A stretch of DNA of 14,643 nucleotides from CAYVBN01 sp964538565 (GTDB taxonomy: Bacteria > Pseudomonadota > Alphaproteobacteria > Rhizobiales > Xanthobacteraceae): contig CAZIGW010000071.1 in NCBI GenBank assembly GCA_964538565.1, positions 1-14,643 on the forward strand, written 5' to 3'. The notes under the pieces are model-generated. The model did no database searches, was not told the origin of the DNA, and saw only the letters and a program-made list of their open reading frames with translations. Position 1 is the first letter of the stretch. Each line of letters begins with the position of its first letter. The position numbers were made by a program, and so were the translations under genes. This document shows positions 14,181-14,643 of the stretch, one piece after another.

Positions 14181-14643
14181 ATGGCCGACCGCGTGTACCT
14201 CGACTGGAATGCGACCGCCCCGCTGCGGCCCGAGGCGCGGCGTGCGCTCGCGTGCGCCCTGGAGGTAACGGGAAACCCGTCCTCGGTGCACGCCGAAGGG
14301 CGGGCGGCGCGCCGGATCGTCGAGGAGGCGCGCGCGGCGGTCGCCGCCCTCGTCGGGGCGCAGGCGCGCGACGTCGTCTTCACCTCCGGGGGTACCGAGG
14401 CGAACATGCTGGCGCTCACGCCGGCCATCGAGGCGGGCCCCCGGGCGCCGCCCTGCGCGCGGCTGTTGATCTCCTCGATCGAGCACCCCTCGGTGCGCAG
14501 CGGCGGCCGCTTTCCGGCCAACGCGGTGGAAGAATTGCCCGTCACCCCGGCGGGCGTGCTCGACCTCGACGCGCTCGAAGCACGGCTCGCGCAATTGAAG
14601 GGACAGGGCGCGCGGGCGCTCGTCTCGCTCATGCACGCCAACA
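14181..14643 (+). CDS. Cysteine desulfurase (NifS/IscS-like), 5' part
   Basis: The first 154 codons of a class V aminotransferase-fold, pyridoxal-phosphate enzyme that takes sulfur from cysteine for iron-sulfur cluster assembly. The gene runs off the right edge. The opening YLDWNATAPLRPEAR (6-20) and GNPSSVHAEGR (31-41) are the NifS/IscS N-terminal signature. FTSGGTEANMLAL (67-79) binds the cofactor phosphate, and SSIEHPSV (98-105) holds the conserved His102 that stacks on the cofactor. The cofactor lysine and catalytic cysteine lie beyond the window. ATG 14181 is preceded by AAGG at a suitable distance. In rhizobia a desulfurase of this type commonly heads the sufBCDS operon; the Irr-like box upstream agrees. 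Whether sufB follows cannot be seen. Confidence 0.93.
   Translation, partial: MADRVYLDWNATAPLRPEARRALACALEVTGNPSSVHAEGRAARRIVEEARAAVAALVGAQARDVVFTSGGTEANMLALTPAIEAGPRAPPCARLLISSIEHPSVRSGGRFPANAVEELPVTPAGVLDLDALEARLAQLKGQGARALVSLMHAN

Overview
The window is about 14.6 kb of G+C-rich chromosomal DNA. It most likely comes from an alphaproteobacterium of the order Hyphomicrobiales (Rhizobiales), near the Bradyrhizobium/Xanthobacteraceae group. This placement is an inference from the gene content and order (PBP1A tail next to prfB; Bcp, M23 peptidase and AsmA-like protein; tyrS divergent from anmK; alpha/beta hydrolase next to a cysteine desulfurase), from short dispersed intergenic repeats of a rhizobial kind, and from an Irr-box-like palindrome. 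Nearly everything is core housekeeping. I found no defence island, phage, insertion sequence, CRISPR array, tRNA or rRNA.

Left part (1-1970): the 3' end of a class A penicillin-binding protein, then prfB (release factor 2). The prfB reading frame is split by the classical programmed +1 frameshift, with an internal Shine-Dalgarno and the slippery CTT TGA C, so the true protein is about 376 residues. A gap made of short repeats follows.

Middle (1968-8617): an ArsC/low-molecular-weight phosphatase-like gene that lacks two expected catalytic residues, a membrane-anchored M23 (LytM) peptidase and a Bcp peroxiredoxin, all on the minus strand. A 1222-residue AsmA/YhdP-like envelope protein diverges from them on the plus strand.

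Right-centre (8618-11780): a gap holding an unannotated, decayed AraC-family regulator relic and a second, inverted copy of the dispersed repeat. Then a minus-strand set tyrS - Rap1a-like secreted protein - orphan Bug-family (TctC) binding protein, closed by a hairpin terminator.

Right end (11978-14643): anmK (cell-wall sugar recycling) on the plus strand, an alpha/beta hydrolase on the minus strand, and the start of a cysteine desulfurase that probably opens a SUF iron-sulfur operon. The gap before the desulfurase carries a 17-bp Irr-box-like palindrome overlapping a possible promoter, which would tie cluster assembly to iron/heme status. Several genes share a cell-envelope theme (PBP1A, M23 peptidase, AsmA-like protein, AnmK), but nothing shows that they form one system. 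The observations most worth a second look are the AraC relic, the Irr box, the altered ArsC-like active site, the orphan Rap1a-like protein and the paired repeat.
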